Assembly: GCA_963932465.1 (NCBI GenBank) | Contig: OZ010793.1 | Span: forward strand, 369,176,459-369,240,458 | Source of the DNA: Maratus speciosus | Taxonomy: Eukaryota > Arthropoda > Arachnida > Araneae > Salticidae | Direction of reading: 5' to 3' | DNA length: 64,000 nt | Part shown: positions 1 through 12,036 of the stretch, one piece after another | Layout of the letters: each line of letters begins with the position of its first letter | How positions within the stretch are numbered: the stretch's first letter is position 1 | Translations under genes and position numbers: made by a program | The notes under the pieces: model-generated | What the model saw: the letters and a program-made list of their open reading frames with translations, nothing else | Database searches by the model: none | What the model was told of the DNA's origin: nothing

Positions 1-2500
1 ACGGAAGAAACTGCAAAATTCGTACATCAGTAGCGGAAAAAAACTCTCTCCAATCGGCTTCAAGATATACTTACTGGTTCAAGAGAAATATGGCAAAATT
101 TAAAAATCAGTCACCGGTAAAAAAAAAAAAAGCGAAATTCGTCAGTAGATCAGAGAAAAAATGGAAATTCGTCGATCAGCCATGCAAAAAAAACCCTCGA
201 GATTTGGCCAATCAGTTGAAAAAAAGACACAGTTTATCATTCGACTGTGAAAAAATATCACAATTTTCACTGATCTGCCATGAGTAGAATGCGAAATTCG
301 TCGATCGGTAGCAGAAAAAAATATTATCGTTCGCAAAAAAGAGAGAAAAAATTTGCTGTCAGAAGTGGAGGGTATACAGAGGTAAATGTCGTATACCTTC
401 TGGTTCTTTTTCAGTAACACTGCTTAACTTCCGCTTCTCAAAAAAGCTATTGTATATACACTCTAAGGTATATCAGAGTTTCCCGTAGACAGTGTCAGGA
501 GGGTGCTGCACCCTGCCTGCCCTTAGGTTTACAAAACAGCAGCCCTCTTACCCCTGATGGAAAACATTAGCACCCTTGTTGCCCCCAGCTGAAAAAAGTG
601 CCTTTACTCCTTTCTTTATTAAAAAATTTACTTGCATAGTAAAAATTGCCTCATTGCTGTGTTTAAAATAGCGTCCTGTCTATTAAATATTAAAAGTAAT
701 TTTAAAAATCAAAAGGATGCCTTTAAAAATTAAAAAAAGTGTCCTTAAAAATCCAAAACATGCCTTTCGGAATCCAAAAGTGCCCTTTTCCTACAAGAAG
801 CACCCTGCCCTTTTTTAAACATGGGAGAAACTCTGAATATACCCTCTGTTTTTTTTTTTGTTTTTTTTTTTTTTTTTACGTTTACATCGCTGCATACAAG
901 TGCCCTTTTTTCTAGAAGTTTACTGTAGAAAAAACGGGTCAGTGCCCATCAGGCACAGATTTTTTTAATAAAGGACACACTTGTACCTTGTAAAGAAACG
1001 AAAAAAAAAAAAAAAAAACAATATTTGGAACTGGCTTGTTTAATGTTCCCATTTCTCAAACAGAATTTTTTGATATTTTCCCACGACTGATTGAAATTTG
1101 TCAATTGTCCTCTCAAGCAACAGACGAATGTCACAATTTCTTTCTCCCGTAATCAAATGAAGAATTTTGCTAATTTTTAAACATTAAGTTTCATCATTAG
1201 GTCAGGGGGAAGCATCATAAACTTGTCAACTGGTCATATGAAAAAGAAAAAACCCCAAGAAATTTATCAGTCAGTAAAGGGTTAAAAAAAATCACACAGT
1301 TCTTTGATTGTCATGGGGGGAAAAATTATTTAATTCATCCATTGATCGCATGAAAAAAAAATGTTTTGTTAGTAAGTTGTGGGGGGGGGGGGAAATATGG
1401 AAATTAATCAACTTTTTATCAGAAAAAACGAGATCTGTTAATCAGCTTAGGTAAGGGAGTGGGGGTGGGGGATCGGCAAAATTCATAAACCGACTGTTAT
1501 GTATATATATATTCAGTTCCGCTAGTTGCTCGCAAGAAAAAATGCAATATTTGCCAATCAGTACAAGTAAAATACCCCAAAATTCGTCAATTGGTTACAA
1601 GAAAAAATTGCAAAATTCTTCATTCAGTCATCAGGGGAAAAAAAAAATCTGAGAAATTCACCAGTAATCATTGGGCCCGGTAGCAGAAAGTTCCTGACGG
1701 GTGACGTGCGTCGCAGATTTTCTTTTCCCTTTTGAAGATTTTTTTTTCCATTGGATCTTTTTCCAACTTTATATCATGTTTAGTTCTTTATTATTTATTA
1801 CTAAAACTTAAGTTTATTATTAATAAAAATGAGTAAAATGCTTAAAAACATTAAAAGTAAATGATTAATTAATTAAAGGTTCATTTGTAACATTTTACCT
1901 GCAGATTATTTTCAGTCCCTGAAAGATCTGTCGCAGACACTTGGAGAATTTTCTGCTATTGGGTCATTGGGGGGGAAAAAAAAGAGAAATTCTTCAGTGT
2001 GTTGCTTTAAAATATTGTGAAATTTGTCAATCTGCTATGGAAAAAATAATGAAATGTAGCGGACAATCAATCGTGAGAAAAAAATCATGAGATTCTTCAT
2101 TCGGTTGCAGAAAAAAATGGAATGCAGAAAATTAGCGAAAAATCGCTAAATTAATCACATTAAGTGACAATTGAATATTATCGTTGAATAATAATTATTG
2201 AACATCAATGTAAACAAAAAAGAATGCATAATTATATAAATTCACCAGTCAGTTACGATGAAAAAATCACATTGTTCTTCAGTTGTAGCAGGGAAAAAAT
2301 TGCTTAATTCACCCAGCGATCACATGAAAAAAAAAATAAATAAGAAAAAGAAAAACCTCACAAGTTTACCAATTGGGTGCAAGAAAAAATGCAACATTTA
2401 AATGCAAATTGGTAGAAATAAAATATTGCAAAATTCATCCGTTGGTTGCGGGAAAAAATTGCAAAAATTCTCCTGCACTCATCTGAAAAAAATATTGCTT
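1..2500. repeat. Degenerate ~40-bp A-rich minisatellite (three blocks)
   Basis: Blocks at about 1-420, 1150-1690 and 1950-2500 repeat a loose unit: an A-run, then GCAAAATTCGTCAGTCGGT or a variant, then TGCAAG or AGCAG before the next A-run. Units are about 35-45 bp and strongly diverged, so this is an old array. Small open frames here are by-products of the A-run/AATTCGTC periodicity. A hAT-like TIR element (455-850) and homopolymer tracts (850-880 T, 1000-1018 A, 1381-1392 G) interrupt it. No gene is visible. Confidence 0.6.
455..850. mobile_element. hAT-like non-autonomous TIR element
   Basis: CAGAGTTTCCC at 474 faces GGGAGAAACTCTG ending at 835, giving 11-13-bp imperfect TIRs typical in form of hAT elements. 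The inverted match extends outward over the flanking GGTATAT/ATATACC. The interior is non-coding and carries repeated GTGCCTTT/GTGCCCTTTT motifs. A clean 8-bp target duplication is not visible, so the superfamily is inferred from the TIR alone. Confidence 0.45.
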
Positions 2501-2576
2501 TAAATTTCTCTTTAACTGTTTTTTCATGAAAAAGTTACTTTATTTAAAATAATTATACACATGTAAAATTATTTTT

Positions 2577-2664
2577 GGTACTTTTTGGTTAGCCGGGCAC
2601 CAGTGTTTTATATACATATATATTGTAATATATAACACTGTTGCCCGGCTAATCGAAAAGTACC
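2577..2664. mobile_element. Foldback hairpin (MITE-like), copy 1
   Basis: GGTACTTTTTGGTTAGCCGG at the left is the near-perfect reverse complement of CCGGCTAATCGAAAAGTACC at the right, around a TATATA-rich loop. The same ends recur at 2736-2870, so this is a mobile or duplicated hairpin rather than a unique structure. Confidence 0.6.
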
Positions 2665-2735
2665 TTATTTTTTCTATATTTCATATTCTACATAATAAAT
2701 TAACCTACAATATATAAAAATTCTTTTAATTATTT

Positions 2736-2870
2736 GGTACTTTTTGGTTAGCTGGGCGCCAGTGTTATATATACATATATATGTGTATATATATGTACAC
2801 ATATGTGCATTTATATATGCAATATATGTATGTATATATAACACTGGCAAAAAGCTAACCGAAAAGTACC
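2736..2870. mobile_element. Foldback hairpin (MITE-like), copy 2
   Basis: Same terminal sequence as the 2577-2664 hairpin: GGTACTTTTTGGTTAGCTGG at the left and GCTAACCGAAAAGTACC at the right. The loop is longer and made of TATA/TACA repeats. Loop length differs while the arms are conserved, as expected for slippage in the AT core. Confidence 0.6.
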
Positions 2871-3933
2871 AATTATTTTTATGAGTCGAATATTGCAGCC
2901 AAAGATATTGAGCCCTGCTAAATGATTTGCAAGAGACATTACACCTTCACTGTGCATTATTAATCAAGCAGTTATGTTCCTAAAGAGATTATAGCTGCTC
3001 AATTTATAAAGGAAACTAAATCAGGTACTTACTAGTAAAATTTGTATTCCAATACATGGATCTATTAACTTGGGTCCTTTAAAGGACCCTTCACAAAATT
3101 TTATCACCTCAAAACAAGGAACCTTCATCAAACTTTTCACCTGCAAACAGGATCCTTCACAAAACTTTCCCACCTCCAAACTGAACTTTTTACAAGTTTA
3201 ATTATTTAGGAGTAAAATCAGTCTTTCACTTTTAAACATAATGGAAATATATGAATATATTTTTCGCTATTATTTAAAAAAATAGTGAAATTTATCTTTA
3301 GTTGTACACGAAAATTTCTTATAAAAAGTTTTCCCCATACCACAGCATTTCTAAATTAATGTGGCGATATTTTTTACCGAACATGATTCTTGTCGAATGC
3401 GTAGTGAATACAAAGTGCCGAATATCAATATTAATAAGAAGTGTAATACAGCCCTCTTACGCTATATATATATATATATCAACTTAAAAGTTAGTTAAAA
3501 TTCGACTACTATACTGTTGAAAAACTCCCTGCAAAAAGAAAAAAATACAACAACAACACGACAACGTGACGATTAGTCCCGCTAATTTTCCGAATGGTGG
3601 TTAAAACGTAAACACACGGTCTCAGAGTTGAGTTGGGTACTTCCTTCTCATTCTCCCGTGACATGGAGTCAGAAATAGAGCTCTGTAATCAAAAATCAAA
3701 TGTTCCAACGAAAATTTGAAATAAATAAATTAATACGAATTATACATTTTTCATTTGTTTTTGAAGAAGTAATTTTTATAAAAACTGGAAGTCACGCCTG
3801 ATAGAGAATAAGGGCAAATTATGCATGCAATAACCCCACCTATATTTTTCAGCTTTAATCGTGGACGCCACTAAAATGAGGAGAGGGGGGGAGGGTCCCT
3901 TCCCCTCCATTGATTTTGAAATTTAAGTGACTA
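2871..3933. other. Unassigned A+T-rich sequence
   Basis: I see no coding frame, TIR or RNA gene here. A short repeated phrase (AGGACCCTTCACAAAATTTT and variants) occurs about three times between 3070 and 3200. A TA microsatellite lies at 3462-3478. Confidence 0.5.
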
Positions 3934-4690
3934 CAGTGAAACCTCCCTGTGTGACCACCTCCATTAACCAACCACCTCTCAGAACGACTATTTTTTTCAT
4001 GGAACGAAATTTATTCCTATAGGCTCAATACTAATTTTACCTCCATTCAGAGACCATCCCAGTTGAACTCCCTCCATGAGCGACCAATTTGTTTGAAGAA
4101 AATGAAACAAATTCCGTTTTCTCCTGGTCGCTTGAAGAGGGTTTTATTAGAAATATAATTCCGGAGAGCGCATTATTCATCAAACTTCTAAACTAAATTT
4201 AGATTTTTTTTAATTACTATTCCGGTAACTTTTAAGTGTTTAAACCCCTTTATGCCTTTTTTAGGCAATGAATTTAATTCTGATGACAAATTAAGAATGA
4301 CGGTCAATAAACTCCCTTGCCCTATTCTGTCAGGAAACTCTCAAAGAAATAGATAATAATAGATACAAATTAATGAAATCTTCATTATTTATTGCTTCCC
4401 CCCCTCCCCCAAAAAAAGCATTTATTTACTGAACTTCGAAAGGACTTGGTTGGATAAGTTATAAAAGATAAAACCGTATTCATTTTTTAAACTTTGTAGT
4501 AATTAACTTATGTTTTGATACTTAAATTTTTAAATTTTTTCTTAATGTGAAAGATAAATGTTAGTAACATTGTTATCTTTTTTCAACAATTAAAATCTAG
4601 ATTTAAACATAACCTCCATTAAGAGACCACCTCTCGGAGTGACCAATTTTTATTGGAGCGGAACGTGGTCGCTTTAAGGAGGTTTTACTG
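3934..4690. mobile_element. pogo/Tigger-like non-autonomous element, copy 1
   Basis: CAGTGAAACCTCCCTG at the left and GGAGGTTTTACTG at the right form TIRs, with TA immediately outside each end (3932-3933 and 4691-4692). Ends of the form CAGTRRAACC with a TA target are typical of the pogo/Tigger branch of Tc1/mariner. The interior is non-coding, with further internal copies of the TIR-like motif (CCTCCATTAAGAGACCACCTC). A second copy of almost identical length lies inverted at 38549-39304. No transposase is present. Confidence 0.75.
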
Positions 4691-4881
4691 TAATTAGCTT
4701 TTGTTTTGATACTTAAATTTTTATATTTTTTCTTAATGTGAAAGATAAATGTTAGTAACATTGTTATATTTTTTCAACAATTAAAATCTAGATTTAAACA
4801 TAACCTCCATTAAGAGACCACCTCTCAGAGCGACCAATTTTTATTGGAACGGAACGTGGTCGCTTTAGGGAGGTTTTACTG
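4691..4881. repeat. Tandem duplication of the pogo-like 3' end
   Basis: This ~190-bp segment repeats 4500-4690 almost exactly, including the terminal GGTCGCTTTAGGGAGG TIR region. It abuts the TA target of the first copy, so it looks like a partial second copy or unequal exchange. It ends at ACTGGACATA and lacks the second TA. Confidence 0.75.
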
Positions 4882-5199
4882 GACATATTTTTTTATGTTT
4901 TCAAAAACAATATAAAATTTATTATTAACGAGTAACTAAATTAAAAGAGCCTCTTTTATTTTAGCAAATATATGTAGATAGTGTAATATAGTAGATGTAA
5001 TATAGATTGTATGTGCAAAATTCTTAGTTCCTCTTTTTTAAAGAGCTGTTGTTGGTGTGTTTTATGACGGTAAATTATCTACACTTGGGATATGGGCCCA
5101 AAGGGGAGGGGAGGGGGTGCTCTGGCGTCTTTCTAAGAGAAAGCAAGGAAATCCAAGGTTCGAAGAAAACCACGGAAAACTCCGAACGATTAGGCCGAC

Positions 5200-5275
5200 G
5201 GACGTGATTGGAATCGAAACCAGCACCTCTCGTCTACTAGCTTTGAGAGCAGAACCTCTCGGCCACTGGTGGGGC
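5200..5275 (-). repeat. tRNA-like SINE head (box A and box B)
   Basis: On the minus strand, TGGCCGAGAGGTT (complement of 5253-5265) matches a pol III box A and GGTTTCGATTCC (complement of 5210-5221) matches box B, about 31 nt apart. The flanking sequence does not form a convincing tRNA acceptor stem, so I call it a tRNA-derived SINE head or tRNA pseudogene (leucine/serine-like D-arm). The plus-strand open frame across it (5057-5296) is a shadow. Confidence 0.5.
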
Positions 5276-5383
5276 GGTTTTAAAGAGGAACTATGACTGT
5301 CGCGCTTGGATGAAAGAGCGGCATGGTGGGAGGGGTGAGTGCCATTGTCCCTTCTGTATTTTGAAATTTAATTAACTAAAATT

Positions 5384-5415
<32 letters not shown>
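5384..5415. repeat. Poly-T tract
   Basis: A run of about 32 T. It lies beyond the upstream side of the minus-strand tRNA-like head, so it is not that element's A-tail. Confidence 0.8.
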
Positions 5416-5416
<1 letters not shown>

Positions 5417-5569
5417 ACAGATTTAGAAAAACACAGTAAAATTTATTCTTTTAGGAAAACTTAAAATGAAAAACTAAATAAGACATTTACAGAAAGGGGG
5501 TGGGGGAAATTGGGGCCCCATTATCCATCGTTAGATACTAAAATTTAACTAAAATATATTTTTGTGCGT

Positions 5570-6000
5570 GTTTGAATACGATTTTAAATATTAATGAAAG
5601 GGGTTTTGAAATAATTTGGAGATTTTTTTTAGGGGACAATTTTTGTTGATTGAAATTTTTGTATGCGTTAGAGTTTGAGGGAATATTTTTACTAGTGGTA
5701 ATTTAAGAGAAATTTATGAAAAATTTTAGGATAAAAAGGAGACTTTGACATAATTTCGTGATTATTATTTTATTTATAGAGGGGGACATTCTGAGATTGA
5801 AATTTTTGAGCGTGTTAGAGTTGAGGTGATATTGTTCCTGGTTATAATTTTAGAAAAAATTGTGACAAATTTAAGGTCAAAAAGGGCTTCGAAATAACTT
5901 TGTGATTTGTTTTTCATTTTAGGGGGAATTTTCTGAGATTAAAATTTTTGAGCGTGTTAGAGGTAATGTTACTTGTAATAATTTCAGAAGTTAAAATTTT
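5570..6000. repeat. ~144-bp degenerate tandem repeat, three units
   Basis: GATTGAAATTTTTG or GATTAAAATTTTTG followed by a GTTAGAG motif recurs at about 5649, 5794 and 5937, giving 143-145-bp spacing. Units also share TTTGAAATAA and AGGGGGA motifs. Divergence is high. No coding potential is seen. Confidence 0.6.
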
Positions 6001-7062
6001 TTTATTGTACGGATGGAAGACTTGTCATTGACTTAATGATTGGACTTAATGATTTCCGTGTTTTATCTAAAATATTAATTTAGAAATTTATTAAAATTAT
6101 TAATGAGGAAACACAGGCATATCAAAATCTTAGATACCATAATGTGCAATAATAAAACTTTCAAGTAAAACCTTCATATTACCTGCATGAGAAACAGTTT
6201 TCATTTCCCCTGAAAATATCTCAAGCGATTTCACGAAAATTTTCTAAGTCATTGAAGATAATTTGGAGGTGATAACTTACAGAAATAAACGTGTATGAAA
6301 TCTTTTAAAAAGCGGTATACTTCTCTTAAGAGAACCTTTAGTTTTAATTTTCCTTACAGATACCCGCTGAAACCTTCAAAATGGCTGCAACATCTCAAAA
6401 ATTTTAAAGGTTTGTGTCTGATTTTTTTACCTGGGTCGGGAAGTTTGTCGAAATTCAGAAGGTCAAGGCCAATGCTAAAAACAATACGGTTCGAGATTAA
6501 GAAATTTAAATGCCTAAAACTTTATAACTATTGGACACATTGCGACAATCGAGGTACCATAATGTACAGCTCGAGGTTACGAAAAGAAAGAGACCAGAAT
6601 TATAACTCTCGCTTATCTGGTTACGGAGAAATTAGCCAGCCATGCTGGAGCTGATAAGGGCATTGCTTCTCTCCTATTATCGCCAACTTACCGCCCCCCC
6701 CCCCCATTTAATATATTTTGGTTTTAATTTAGAAGTAGGTGTGTTATTATTCTATTTTGTTCAAAAAAATTTTTTCTATATGCATAATTTAGAGTTTTAT
6801 CGTGCGCAGTACTTAATGATTTTAATTCAAGTGTTTTTGTTGTCATAATTAATTTTTAAATTTAAAATTTAAATATACAACTTTTGTTTTTCTGAATAAT
6901 ATAAAGAATATATACTTTAGGCAGAAATGGAAAAAAAAGATCTTAATTGCATATTAACTCTTTTTGTTATTTTGAAGAAGATGATGTTTTTGATTGTTTC
7001 GACAAACTCAAAGGTCCTGTGCCCCCAAATTCTGGATACAAAAACTTTACAATGAACTCTAT
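6001..7062. other. Unassigned A+T-rich sequence
   Basis: A 119-codon open frame (6295-6654) and a 68-codon frame (6642-6848) occur here. Neither resembles a family I recognise, and codon content follows local composition. A C-run lies at 6693-6704. Confidence 0.45.
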
Positions 7063-7173
7063 GAATGCGATAATAAAACAAAAGGTGCCAACCAACGTAT
7101 AATTTATTACTATATTTTATTTAAACACAGATGAAAAGTTAAAATCCCAAAAATAAAAATAAAAATTTTACTC

Positions 7174-7206
7174 GACGTTTCAGTTTTTCTTTAAAACCAT
7201 CATTAG
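7174..7206 (-). ncRNA. Decayed hammerhead-like motif (PLE-C left arm)
   Basis: Inverted counterpart of the 7410-7442 motif. It keeps GAAACGTC and the CTC/GAG flanks, but the core reads CTAATGA instead of CTGATGA. The core G is essential in hammerheads, so this copy should be inactive. Confidence 0.4.
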
Positions 7207-7409
7207 GAGTAAATTTTCTTAAATACAAAACGGCAAAAATTATTTACAAAGTTGCATTAACAAAGCAAAATTCAAACTGGAATAAGTAAAAGAAATAAAA
7301 AAAAAACATTTAAAATAACCTCGGTGGCGTCATCTCTTAACCAAAAACAAATTAAAAAAACATTACATGAAAAGTTAAAACAGAAAGATTATTTTAAGAA
7401 AATTTACTC

Positions 7410-7442
7410 CTGATGATGGTACCAAAGAGAACCTGAAACGTC
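7410..7442 (+). ncRNA. Hammerhead-ribozyme-like motif (PLE-C right arm)
   Basis: The sequence shows CTGATGA, a GGT...ACC stem II, GAAAC and GTC, in hammerhead order. CTC before the core can pair with GAG after the GTC to start stem I, and AAAAT/ATTTT could extend it. Stem III is reduced to GAAAC-GTC with no loop, so cleavage as a monomer is doubtful; minimal stem III is known in Penelope-associated hammerheads. Activity is not shown by sequence. Confidence 0.45.
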
Positions 7443-7563
7443 GAGCATAATTTTAATTTTAATTTTTGTGATTTGAATTTTTACATCTGTGTTTAAAATT
7501 TCGGAATAAAATATACGTTGGTTAGCAACCTTTTGTTTTGTTATCACATTTGCATACAACGTA

Positions 7564-7843
7564 CACTGTAAAAAAAAAAAAAAAAAGAAAAGAAAAAAGA
7601 AAAAAAAAACGAGATTCTGCTGGCAATCGAGACGCCAGTACTATTTCCGTATTTTAACGGAAATTTTCCCCCATAAATTCCAGAAAAACAGAAAATTTTC
7701 TGTAATTTATGGGGAAAAATTTCCGTAAAAATACGGATTTCTGGAATTTATGGGGGAGGGGAAATTTCCTTTAAAATACGGAAATAGTACTGGCGTCACA
7801 ATTGCCAGTAGAATCTCCGTTTTTAGTCCGTTTTTTTACAGTG
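7564..7843. mobile_element. CACTGTAAAA-ended palindromic MITE, copy 1
   Basis: CACTGTAAAA at the left and TTTTTACAGTG at the right, flanked by TA on both sides (7562-7563 and 7844-7845). Inside is a nested palindrome: GACGCCAGTACTATTTCCG and its complement, then ATAAATTCCAGAAA/TTTCTGGAATTTAT around an AGAAAATTTTCT centre. Two more copies lie at 12823-13277. Non-coding. The A-rich left terminus has expanded by slippage. Confidence 0.75.
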
Positions 7844-7845
7844 TA

Positions 7846-8350
7846 ATGTCCTTTATTATTATGAACTTTATGAAGTTTAGATGGAAACAAGAACCTGTGT
7901 TCTGATTAACACATTTTTATGGGACTGCATACCGTATTGTTAGTGTTATAGGCAATGAAATAATAAACCTTTCTGTGTGTTTTTAATAAGTGTGAAGGTA
8001 ATTTAAGAATGATTTTCTGCATTAATTTGTATTTTGTCGCAAAATAGAGGGCGTGGATAAATTGAAAGCATGCACGACTGCGCTATACACTAACAATTTA
8101 TCCTGCGTATCACTATATACCCGAACATTCCCTCATAGTTTTGTAAAGCATCCTGTCCAATCGCCTATTCAGCATATTTTTGAAAATATGATAAAAATTC
8201 AAGATGTTACATGAATCTGTTGACCCTGAAGTGATGATTCCACTAATAATGGTATTATATGTTTATTGACATGTTTCGCATAATTCTCAACATTTTTACT
8301 ACCTAATTACACATTTTCATGAAACGTAATTTCTTCTGGCTTTTTGTTAA
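7846..8350. other. Unassigned A+T-rich sequence
   Basis: No gene, repeat end or RNA motif is recognised. Confidence 0.4.
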
Positions 8351-8567
8351 CCCTTTAAGCGTTCGTCATATTTTTTCCTGTATGTTTAATGATTCATAAA
8401 ATAATAGCTATGAATATTATTTGTATGGGGATTTGTTTATGATTACCTTACATATTTATTTATCATATGCACTGCCAAAAAATAGCATTAATATCAGTTT
8501 TGTGTTATATAAGCCCTTAAATTCAAAGATTACGTGACGGAAAAATCTGGTTAGTCCGCTTAAAGGG
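8351..8567. mobile_element. piggyBac-like MITE
   Basis: CCCTTTAAGCG at the left faces CGCTTAAAGGG at the right, with TTAA on each side (8347-8350 and 8568-8571). A TTAA target with CCC...GGG ends is the piggyBac signature. The 217-bp interior is non-coding. Confidence 0.7.
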
Positions 8568-8571
8568 TTAA

Positions 8572-9260
8572 TAAAGGTTTTGGGCGATATTACTATATGT
8601 GGGGTCAGCTGATTAGAGGACCTTAATAAGAACCCAGTGACATTGGCAAAAGGAACGTGCTCAGATTCGAAGTTTTTCTCGAAACTATAGTAACACACGT
8701 TACAGAAATTGGAAATGCTCACCTGTGAAAAAGTATTATTTTTACAACTATTACTTTCAGACAACAGTGTGGCAATAATAGAAGGTTTCTTATGACCGAC
8801 AAATCCGATTTTTCAGAATCCTCTCGACCAATAAAATTTTGTTGCTCGTACATCTGTACTGTCTTTTTGGGGGTATAGCTGGTACTATCGCCACCTATGT
8901 TGGAGGATATACTGTTGCACTAGAGACAGCCTGACAACAAATGTGAAAGACAATCATTAATGATAATGTAATAGAAAAATTCTTTATTATTTTTATGTTA
9001 TTTATTTATTTATTTTGAAAAAAAAACTTATATGTTACATTTTATTTCATTAAAAAAATATGCACCTTAATTGGAAAAGTTATTTCCAGAATGAAAGAAT
9101 TTAAAAGTTATATAGGGATGCGATTCTCTGGAGCTAAATTCAGAGCTCTCTGAATAAGAAAAATTCTCCTAAATTTATTTCTTAATTTTAATTCTAATTC
9201 AACAACAAGTAATAAAAATTTTCTATTTTCTATTAAATGCTATAATTAAGCATATATATA
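8572..9260. other. Unassigned sequence
   Basis: A 102-codon minus-strand open frame (8456-8764) overlaps the end of the piggyBac-like MITE and has no recognisable motif, so I do not call it. The rest is A+T-rich with no repeat end seen. Confidence 0.4.
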
Positions 9261-9998
9261 CAAGGTGCTTCAGAACTATGTGTCAAAAACGTAAAGGCAG
9301 ATAGAGGGGACCTAAATAAGCAGATTTCGTATAGAAATGTGGCCACAGAGCGTTGAGGCAGTAGAGGGCGCTGTTGAGTTCGGTGGATGAAAGCGCTTCG
9401 CAAGCTTGAATCGTCATTCTTTCATTTATTTCGAGCAACATGCATCGTTACAACAACATGGAGCTTGCTGTCATAGACTTTATGTATGGGGCTAAGCAAG
9501 GAAATGGTTCACACTCAACGCACGTCCAAAAACTTTTGAGATTGTCGAAGGACTATCCTCTACTGTGCGTAATACTGCTTCTTCCACTGCAGGAATTCTG
9601 CGATATCTTACAGTGCCCTTATCACGCTTGGAAACATAAAACGATCCACTCGCGCACAACTTCTAATGAAGACGCTCAAATGTTCGGTGATCCGGCAGAA
9701 TCCTACCCGAGAATCGTTTAATTTAAATCCTTTGAGCAGCCAATCTATTACCTTGCGTGATTCCTTACATGAAATGCATGTCGGCAAGCTCCGCATTGGT
9801 GTAATAATCCATGTTGCTCGAAATCCGTACGAGAAATGACGATTCAATCCAACGAAGAGCATTCATTCGCCTCATTCAACAGCGCCCTCTACTGCCTCAA
9901 CACTGAATTTGCGCACCCACATTCCTATACGAAATCTGCTTATTTAGTTCCCCTCTACCTGCCGTTACATTTTTGACACATAGTTCTGAACTACCCTG
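9261..9998 (+). mobile_element. Internally deleted mariner-like element with long TIRs
   Basis: CAAGGTGCTTCAGAACTATG (left) and its counterpart ending GTTCTGAACTACCCTG (right) begin TIRs of about 115 bp that continue through AAATAAGCAGATTTCG and AGGCAGTAGAGGGCGC. TA precedes the left end; the right flank is TCTATA, so the TA duplication is not clean. The interior is only about 500 bp and holds a broken N-terminal transposase piece, so the element is a deletion derivative. Confidence 0.7.
9440..9721 (+). pseudogene. N-terminal fragment of a mariner-like transposase
   Basis: The frame starts MHRYNNMELAVIDFMYGAKQ, resembling the first helix-turn-helix of a mariner-like family found repeatedly in arthropods. 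It loses the family pattern after about 45 codons and stops at residue 93. The catalytic region is absent, and the right TIR follows within about 280 bp. The start was chosen as the first ATG after the left TIR. Family assignment rests on the N-terminal pattern and the TIRs. Confidence 0.45.
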
Positions 9999-12036
9999 TC
10001 TATATTTTTATTGTCGAAAAGTTATATAGCAGCTATTGAACTGTCCCATTTCTAAACAGCTATGTCGCATTACTTTGTGAAGAATAAAATATTTGTATCT
10101 TCAGTTAACTATATTTCATCATTACAATTATATTGCCTAAGTTTAATACCTTTATTTATTCAATAAATGTATATTACATCAGAAATATCGTAAATGTTTC
10201 TTTTTAACATACATTCAACGGAATAAGATTACGTATAAGGAAAGACTGAACTATTTCAGGTTCTTCAAAAGGAGGCCTCAACAAAGTGGCATTGAATTTA
10301 TAGATGAAGGGCGTGGTGATTACCTAACGGTTTCTCGTTGTTTCTTTTGCTTAGTTAGAACCTTGAAAGTTTTAATAATAGTGAGAGTAACAGATGGAGT
10401 AGTCTTTGATAAGAAGGGATGAATAATTGCTTTTTTGCTTGCTACAATGTGGTAAAAGCGTAGGAAAATACGTACAGAATAAAGAATGTTCGTTCGAAAT
10501 TTTGACATACGCCTCGAACGTAAGAAAAGTCAATGTGACAAATACATTCTTCACACGATGATGAACATTTGATGGTTCATCTGTAATTCATATAATTCTT
10601 CATGATTCATGGTGATTCATAAATTAAATATATTTAATTAGGTAAAACGAAAACGAATTCAGATATTGTCAAGTAGACTTGCTGCAGAATAAATCATGAT
10701 TAAGTTAATCTATTAACTTGATTCATTAAGAATATTAACTATCAGTGGAGTTCGTCTTAAATCTTGAGAACTCCACTTTTAACCCTCATAATATTATCAA
10801 ATTTTTATATCTTGCACTATAATTCTATTTGCATTTCATAAGCACCCTAAGAATAGCACAAGTTACAGATGGAGTAGACAAGATTATTTTTAATAACTAC
10901 TTCTTTGTTTGTTACAACGAGGTGAAAGCGTAGGAAAATATTCCTAAAGATACTTGACTGTAATTCAAATAATAATAGAATCACTAAATTCTATATGCTA
11001 AATTTTACCAAAACGCCTTAGAAAAAAAGGAGAAACTTTTTTCTGTTACTTGTGAAGAAATTTTCAGGTCTTGAAAAAAGACATTAAAAGCGCTATCGTT
11101 ATAATGACGGTGATCTTTCCAGTCCATCTACAATCACTTCGTTATTTCTCTAAATGTCTTGGAAGACAACACGATTAATTGATTAAATTATGCATTTCAA
11201 AAGAAAATACAAAAATTAAACATCTTTTTCTAATTACACAACAAAGATAAATACTTTTTTTCAGTTGTTATAAAATACTGAATGCATTTCTTTGAAATTC
11301 GGACACATATAAATATCTCATTAAAAAATCAACATTTCTTTTGTAATGTCAACTTAAACTAAGCATTGCTGATAATTTACTGAGACTGAGTTTCCCTTAT
11401 TATCAGTACATTTGTAAGTTTTTTAAAAAAATTTCGAGATTTATATCGTAAAGCTAATTTTGTTTTTTGATAACAGTATATTAATGTACTTAATATAGAA
11501 TTCGATGCCATATCAGTATACTTTTATACGATTTACACATTTTCAAATGCTTACTTCAGAACACTCATAGCATCCGAAAAACCTACATTCCGGTTGAGAC
11601 TTATTAATACACTATACAAACTACTCGGAAACGTTTCCAAAAATCAGTGGCAGCAAAAAAACCTTGTTTTTATAAATGCTTTATTAGCTCTCGAAAATAT
11701 ACCACTTTCTGAGATTTCTAAAGATAAAGAATGCTTGTTAGAATCGTAGGTAACTCGGAAAAGGTTATTGTATAATATTCATTTGTGGTTATATTATATT
11801 TTCTAGATTAAAAAACAGTTATCTTTTTTTAACAGTGTAGATTAACTCATAGGATATTGCTTCTGTACTAAACTTTATGTACAGGAAATTTATAATAAAA
11901 ATTCACCTACTCAAAAGTTTCTAGCGATAATAAAGTGTGTTTTTTCAGGAGTATACAAACATAAAACGAAATAAAAATATAAAAATAATGTTAATGGTCG
12001 TGATATTGGTTTTATTAAATAAATAATTTTATGCCA
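9999..12036. other. Unassigned A+T-rich sequence with a short dispersed repeat
   Basis: Most of this 2-kb stretch shows nothing recognisable. Two segments at about 10386-10470 and 10860-10945 share GTAACAGATGGAGTAG or GTTACAGATGGAGTAG and GTGAAAGCGTAGGAAAAT with similar spacing, so they are diverged copies of one ~90-bp sequence. Overlapping minus-strand frames at 10320-10554 sit on the first copy and look accidental. Confidence 0.45.

Larger units (their letters stand above)
7063..7555. mobile_element. PLE-C: foldback with hammerhead-like motifs (Penelope/retrozyme-like)
   Basis: The left part (7063-7210) and right part (7400-7555) are inverted copies: both carry an AACAAAAGGT / CAACGTATA stretch, an ACACAGATG stretch, and a CTGATGA...GAAACGTC motif next to TTACTCC. 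The ~190-bp spacer is non-coding. By analogy with PLE-A and PLE-B in this window, where the loop holds coding remnants, I place it with Penelope-like elements or their small retrozyme derivatives. That placement is inference because no coding is left. Confidence 0.5.

Noticed and set aside
90..420. 65- and 92-codon frames at the window start
   Set aside because: They follow the A-rich minisatellite periodicity and have no recognised motif.
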